DNA from: UMGS1649 sp045637095
GTDB lineage: Bacteria; Bacillota; Clostridia; TANB77; CAG-465
Direction: 5' to 3'
NCBI GenBank assembly: GCA_045637095.1
Contig: JAZTYX010000057.1
Location: 1 to 8,151 of the forward strand
DNA length: 8,151 nt
Shown: piece by piece, positions 4,981 to 8,151 of the stretch
Position numbering within the stretch: position 1 is the first letter of the stretch
How the letters are laid out: each line of letters starts with the position of its first letter
Translations under genes and position numbers: made by a program
Notes under the pieces: model-generated
Told to the model about the DNA's origin: nothing
Seen by the model: the letters and a program-made list of their open reading frames with translations, nothing else
The model's database searches: none

Positions 4981-6801
4981 ATGTCAAAAGTAATAGGAAT
5001 CGATTTAGGAACAACTAACTCATGTGTAGCTGTTATTGAAAATGGAGAACCAACAGTTATTACAAGTAGTGAAGGTGCAAGAACTACTCCATCAATAGTA
5101 GGATTTGCAAAAAACGGAGAAAGATTAGTAGGTCAAGTAGCTAAACGTCAAGCAGTTACTAACCACGACAGAACAGTAGTATCTATTAAAAGAGATATGG
5201 GTTCAAACAAAAAAGTTAAAATAGATAGCAAAGAGTATTCAGCTCCAGAAATATCAGCAATGGTACTTCAAAAAATGAAAGCTGATGCAGAAGCATTTAC
5301 TGGCGAAACTATAACTCAAGCAGTTATCACAGTTCCAGCATACTTCTCAGACTCTCAAAGACAAGCAACTAAAGACGCTGGTAAAATAGCAGGTCTTGAA
5401 GTTTTAAGAATAATAAACGAACCTACAGCAGCAGCTTTAGCTTATGGTCTAGATAAAGATAAAGACCAAAAGATAATGGTTTATGACTTAGGTGGAGGAA
5501 CATTCGACGTATCTATACTAGATATTGGTGATGGTGTATTTGAAGTTCTTGCTACAGCAGGTAACAACAAACTTGGTGGAGATGACTTCGACCAAAGAAT
5601 AATGGATTTCTTAGTATCTGAATTTAAGAAAGATCAAGGAATAGATTTAAGTTCAGATTCTATGGCAATGCAAAGATTAAAAGAAGCTGCAGAAAAAGCT
5701 AAAATTGAATTATCTTCAACAGCTACTGCAAGCATCAATCTACCATTCATCACAGCTGATGCAACTGGACCAAAACACTTAGATATAACTTTATCTAGAG
5801 CTAAATTCGAAGAATTAGTATCAGATTTAGTAGAAGCTACAGTAGGACCAGTTAACCAAGCTATGAAAGACTCTGGTATGTCTTTTGATAAACTAGATAA
5901 AATATTATTAGTTGGTGGTTCAACAAGAATACCTTTAGTTCAAGAAACAGTTAAGAGATTAACAGGTAAAGAACCATACAAGGGAATCAACCCAGACGAA
6001 TGTGTTGCTATCGGTGCAGCAATTCAAGCAGGTGTATTAACAGGTGATGTTAAAGGTCTAGTACTTCTAGATGTAACACCTCTATCTCTAGGAATTGAAA
6101 CATTTGGTGGAGTATTTACAAAACTTATTGAAAGAAATACAACAATACCAACTAAAAAATCTCAAATATTCAGTACAGCAGCTGATGGCCAAACTTCTGT
6201 TGAAGTTCACGTATTACAAGGTGAAAGAGAAATCGCTGCATACAATAAAACACTTGGTAGATTTAGCTTAACAGGAATACCACCTGCACCAAGAGGAGTA
6301 CCTCAAATCGAAGTATCTTTCGATATTGATGCTAACGGTATCGTTCACGTAACAGCTAAAGATATGACTACAAACAACGAACAAAAAATAGCTATAACAG
6401 CATCTTCAAACTTATCTGAAGAAGAAATCGAAAAAGCAGTTAAAGAAGCTGAAGCACACGCTGCAGAAGATAAGAAGAAGAAAGAAGAAGTTGAAGTTAG
6501 AAATAATGCAGATTCTATGGTATACAACACAGAAAAAGCATTAAAAGAACTTGAAGGAAAAGTTTCTGATGATGAAAAAGCTAAAGTTGAAGCTGAAATT
6601 GCTAACGTTAAGAAAGCTCTTGAAGGAACAGATACAGAAGCTATAAAAGCAGCAAACGAAAAATTAACTCAAGTATTCTATGAAATTTCTCAAAAATTAT
6701 ATGCTGAAGCAGCTAAGCAAGCAGAAGCAAATAATGGCGGAGAAGAAGACGTAGTTCATGATGCAGATTACAAAGTAGAAGATGAATCTGAAAACAAATA
6801 A
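4981..6801 (+). CDS. dnaK: Chaperone protein DnaK (Hsp70)
   Basis: DnaK is the ATP-driven cytoplasmic Hsp70 that binds exposed hydrophobic segments, working with DnaJ and GrpE. The start is ATG 4981, 8 bases after AGGAGGA. The 606 residues are a full-length protein. The nucleotide-binding domain (1-355) shows IGIDLGTTNSCVAV (5-18), VPAYFSDSQRQATKDAG (118-134), INEPTAAALAYG (145-156), YDLGGGTFDVSIL (168-180) and LVGGSTRIPLV (310-320). Residues 71-90 show the Gram-positive deletion relative to E. coli. Asn196 stands where E. coli has the autophosphorylated Thr199, as in Bacillus. The linker is VLLDVTPLSLGIE (361-373). The substrate-binding beta domain runs to about 475, and the helical lid from about 476 to 582. 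The acidic tail ends in DADYKVEDESENK. Codons such as AAC, GAC, TTC and CAC are more common than in hrcA, consistent with high expression. Confidence 0.99.
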   Translation: MSKVIGIDLGTTNSCVAVIENGEPTVITSSEGARTTPSIVGFAKNGERLVGQVAKRQAVTNHDRTVVSIKRDMGSNKKVKIDSKEYSAPEISAMVLQKMKADAEAFTGETITQAVITVPAYFSDSQRQATKDAGKIAGLEVLRIINEPTAAALAYGLDKDKDQKIMVYDLGGGTFDVSILDIGDGVFEVLATAGNNKLGGDDFDQRIMDFLVSEFKKDQGIDLSSDSMAMQRLKEAAEKAKIELSSTATASINLPFITADATGPKHLDITLSRAKFEELVSDLVEATVGPVNQAMKDSGMSFDKLDKILLVGGSTRIPLVQETVKRLTGKEPYKGINPDECVAIGAAIQAGVLTGDVKGLVLLDVTPLSLGIETFGGVFTKLIERNTTIPTKKSQIFSTAADGQTSVEVHVLQGEREIAAYNKTLGRFSLTGIPPAPRGVPQIEVSFDIDANGIVHVTAKDMTTNNEQKIAITASSNLSEEEIEKAVKEAEAHAAEDKKKKEEVEVRNNADSMVYNTEKALKELEGKVSDDEKAKVEAEIANVKKALEGTDTEAIKAANEKLTQVFYEISQKLYAEAAKQAEANNGGEEDVVHDADYKVEDESENK

Positions 6802-6814
6802 GTAATTTAAGTTG

Positions 6815-6841
6815 GAAACGGGATTTAACTAATTCCGTTTC
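6815..6841 (+). other. Hairpin between dnaK and dnaJ
   Basis: GAAACGGGATT (6815-6825) pairs with AATTCCGTTTC (6831-6841) over the loop TAACT: 11 bp, one of them G-U. It lies 14 bases after the dnaK stop and 20 bases before dnaJ. Only TT follows the stem, so termination would be weak at best. It may act as a partial attenuator, or as a stability stem that protects dnaK mRNA so that more DnaK than DnaJ is made. Confidence 0.55.
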
Positions 6842-6860
6842 TTACTAGAAAGGGACCATA

Positions 6861-8006
6861 ATGGCTAGTAAGGATTATTATGATATTCTTGGGATTTCTA
6901 AATCAGCAACCCAAGATGAAATAAAAAAAGCATATAGACAAAAAGCAAAACAATATCATCCTGACTCAAATCAAGGTAATGAAAAAGAAGCTGAAGCTAA
7001 ATTCAAAGAAGTTTCAGAAGCATATAGCGTATTATCTGATGAGGGGAAAAGAGCACAATATGATAGATTTGGTGCCGATGCTGTAAACGGTAATGGCTAT
7101 GCCGGATATGGTGCTGGTGGATACGGAGCAGGCGGTTTTGACTTCTCTGGATTTAATGGTGGTTTTGATATTGATCTTGAAGATATTATAGGAAGTATGT
7201 TTGGTGGTGGCTTTGGTGGCTACAAACAAGCAGCTAAAAATGGACCAGTTAAAGGTTCGGATATCAGATATAATATGAAACTTACTTTTGAAGAGGCAGT
7301 TTTTGGTGTTAAGAAAGAAATTTCAATAACACGTAATGAATCATGTGCAACATGTAATGGTACTGGTTCTAAGACTGGTGAAAAAGTTACTTGCGATAAG
7401 TGTGGTGGCCGTGGTAAAGTACAAACAGTACAAAATACTATAATGGGGCAATTTAGCACTGTTAAGGTTTGTGATAAATGTAACGGTGAAGGTAAGGTTG
7501 TAAAAGAACCTTGTGAAACATGTGCAGGTACAGGAACAGTAAGAAAAGCTAAGAAGGTTGAAATAAATATACCAGCTGGAATAGATGACGGGCAAGCAAT
7601 AGCTTTAGCAGGTCAAGGCGATGTTGGAAAACGTGGTGGCCAAAATGGAGATTTATTCATAGTTGTATCAGTACTTCCGCATAAAATATTCAAGAGAAAA
7701 GGAAGAGATATATACTTTGAAACCAAAATACCATTTGTAAAAGCGGTACTAGGTGGACCAATTAAAATACCTACATTAGAAGGTGAGATGGATTTCGATA
7801 TTCCTGAAGGTACTCAACCAGATACAATCTTTACTGTAAGAAATAAAGGAGTTCCATATAGAAATAGCAGAGGAAATCTAGAATTTAAGGTTCAAATAGA
7901 AATACCTAAAAAGTTATCAGACAAACAAAGAGAATTGCTAGAACAATATGCAATATCTTGTAGTGAAGAGGTAACAACAAAGAAGAAAGGATTCTTTGGA
8001 AAGTAG
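6861..8006 (+). CDS. dnaJ: Chaperone protein DnaJ (class A Hsp40)
   Basis: DnaJ brings misfolded substrates to DnaK and stimulates its ATPase. The start is ATG 6861, 5 bases after AAAGGGA (6849-6855). It has 381 residues, the normal length. The J domain is residues 5-70, with KKAYRQKAKQYHPD (22-35) and the HPD motif at 33-35. The Gly/Phe-rich linker spans about 71-121 (for example GYGAGGYGAGGFDFSGF). Four zinc-binding CxxCxGxG repeats are intact: CATCNGTG (162-169), CDKCGGRG (178-185), CDKCNGEG (204-211) and CETCAGTG (218-225). The substrate-binding C-terminal domains follow, with PAGIDDGQ (238-245), GDLFIVVSVLPHKIFKRKG (263-281) and IPEGTQPDTIFTVRNKGVP (314-332). The tail is Lys-rich (TTKKKGFFGK). 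It is the last gene of the operon, followed by a strong terminator. The full zinc region distinguishes it from CbpA-type cochaperones. Confidence 0.98.
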   Translation: MASKDYYDILGISKSATQDEIKKAYRQKAKQYHPDSNQGNEKEAEAKFKEVSEAYSVLSDEGKRAQYDRFGADAVNGNGYAGYGAGGYGAGGFDFSGFNGGFDIDLEDIIGSMFGGGFGGYKQAAKNGPVKGSDIRYNMKLTFEEAVFGVKKEISITRNESCATCNGTGSKTGEKVTCDKCGGRGKVQTVQNTIMGQFSTVKVCDKCNGEGKVVKEPCETCAGTGTVRKAKKVEINIPAGIDDGQAIALAGQGDVGKRGGQNGDLFIVVSVLPHKIFKRKGRDIYFETKIPFVKAVLGGPIKIPTLEGEMDFDIPEGTQPDTIFTVRNKGVPYRNSRGNLEFKVQIEIPKKLSDKQRELLEQYAISCSEEVTTKKKGFFGK

Positions 8007-8028
8007 AATTGTAGAAAAGAAATATATT

Positions 8029-8054
8029 AAAGCAGAGCGAAGGCTCTGCTTTTT
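8029..8054 (+). terminator. Intrinsic terminator of the heat-shock operon
   Basis: A perfect 10-bp stem, AAAGCAGAGC/GCTCTGCTTT (8029-8038 with 8043-8052), with the tetraloop GAAG is followed by T residues to 8054. It begins 22 bases after the dnaJ stop. This is the most GC-rich hairpin in the window, so the operon should end here. Confidence 0.93.
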
Positions 8055-8059
8055 GTGTA

Positions 8060-8088
8060 TTGAAAAGTGTAGTAAAAAAATATATAAT
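8060..8088 (+). promoter_or_regulatory. Sigma-A-type promoter for the gene starting at 8106
   Basis: TTGAAA (8060-8065) is followed after 17 bp by a perfect TATAAT (8083-8088). Transcription would start near 8095, right at the ribosome-binding site AGGTGA (8095-8100), giving a leader of about 11 bases. No operator-like repeat is visible. Confidence 0.75.
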
Positions 8089-8105
8089 ACATATAGGTGA
8101 TTAAT

Positions 8106-8151
8106 GTGGAAAAAGCAACAAGCAATGTAGAATATACAGAAGAATTGTTAA
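8106..8151 (+). CDS. Unidentified gene, first 15 codons only
   Basis: GTG 8106 lies 5 bases after AGGTGA (8095-8100) and is open to the window edge, reading MEKATSNVEYTEELL. The overlapping ATG at 8104 is in another frame and stops after eight codons, so GTG is the start. Promoter, ribosome site and open frame agree that a gene begins here. The visible residues are hydrophilic, with no signal peptide, and do not identify a family. In many Firmicutes prmA follows dnaJ, but this N-terminus does not look like PrmA as I recall it. It is transcribed separately from the chaperone operon. Confidence 0.6.
   Translation, partial: MEKATSNVEYTEELL

Noticed and set aside
7081..7230. Gly-rich repeat in dnaJ as a novel repeat array
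   Set aside because: It is the normal Gly/Phe-rich linker of DnaJ.
8104..8130. ATG 8104 as the start of the last gene
   Set aside because: That frame stops after eight codons; the overlapping GTG 8106 is open to the edge.
1..8151. Mobile element, CRISPR array, tRNA or defence system
   Set aside because: No transposase, terminal repeats, spaced direct repeats or cloverleaf was seen. All gene space is explained by the surface, cysteine and chaperone genes.

Overview
The window is strongly AT-rich and all genes lie on the + strand. Adenine-ended codons are favoured (ATA for Ile, AGA for Arg), ribosome-binding sites are AGGAGG-like, and DnaK has the short nucleotide-binding domain of Gram-positive bacteria. 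A dockerin protein, a pilin-like protein and an hrcA-grpE-dnaK-dnaJ cluster under CIRCE operators point to an anaerobic, probably gut-dwelling member of the Clostridia. Genus cannot be decided from the sequence alone.

Bases 1-1910 hold a two-gene surface or secreted unit. The first gene is the 3' part of a dockerin protein with Ig-like modules. Nine bases later comes a signal-peptide protein with one Ig-like and two cadherin-like beta-sandwich domains and a C-terminal membrane anchor. A 15-bp hairpin closes the unit. Bases 1911-2606 carry a single pilin-like (type IV or pseudopilin N-terminus) gene with its own terminator. Bases 2607-3243 carry a short serine O-acetyltransferase gene (cysE). 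Its start region sits in a perfect 11-bp inverted repeat.

Bases 3208-8054 are the heat-shock operon. A strong sigma-A-type promoter (TTGACA-17-TATTAT) lies between two CIRCE elements 93 bp apart. It reads into hrcA (repressor), grpE (nucleotide exchange factor), dnaK (Hsp70) and dnaJ (Hsp40), and a strong terminator follows dnaJ. HrcA should bind the CIRCE elements and shut down the operon that encodes it. DnaJ and GrpE drive the DnaK ATPase cycle. The upstream CIRCE also has the form of the cysE terminator: a 10-bp stem followed by seven T residues. A hairpin between dnaK and dnaJ, and an inverted repeat plus a consensus -10 box between grpE and dnaK, may set gene ratios.

From 8060 a new promoter (TTGAAA-17-TATAAT) leads into the first 15 codons of an unidentified gene.

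No tRNA, rRNA, CRISPR array or transposon was seen. The coding content is mostly conventional. The most unusual material is regulatory: the CIRCE/terminator overlap, a four-codon reading frame inside the promoter-proximal CIRCE, and the cysE start-site palindrome.
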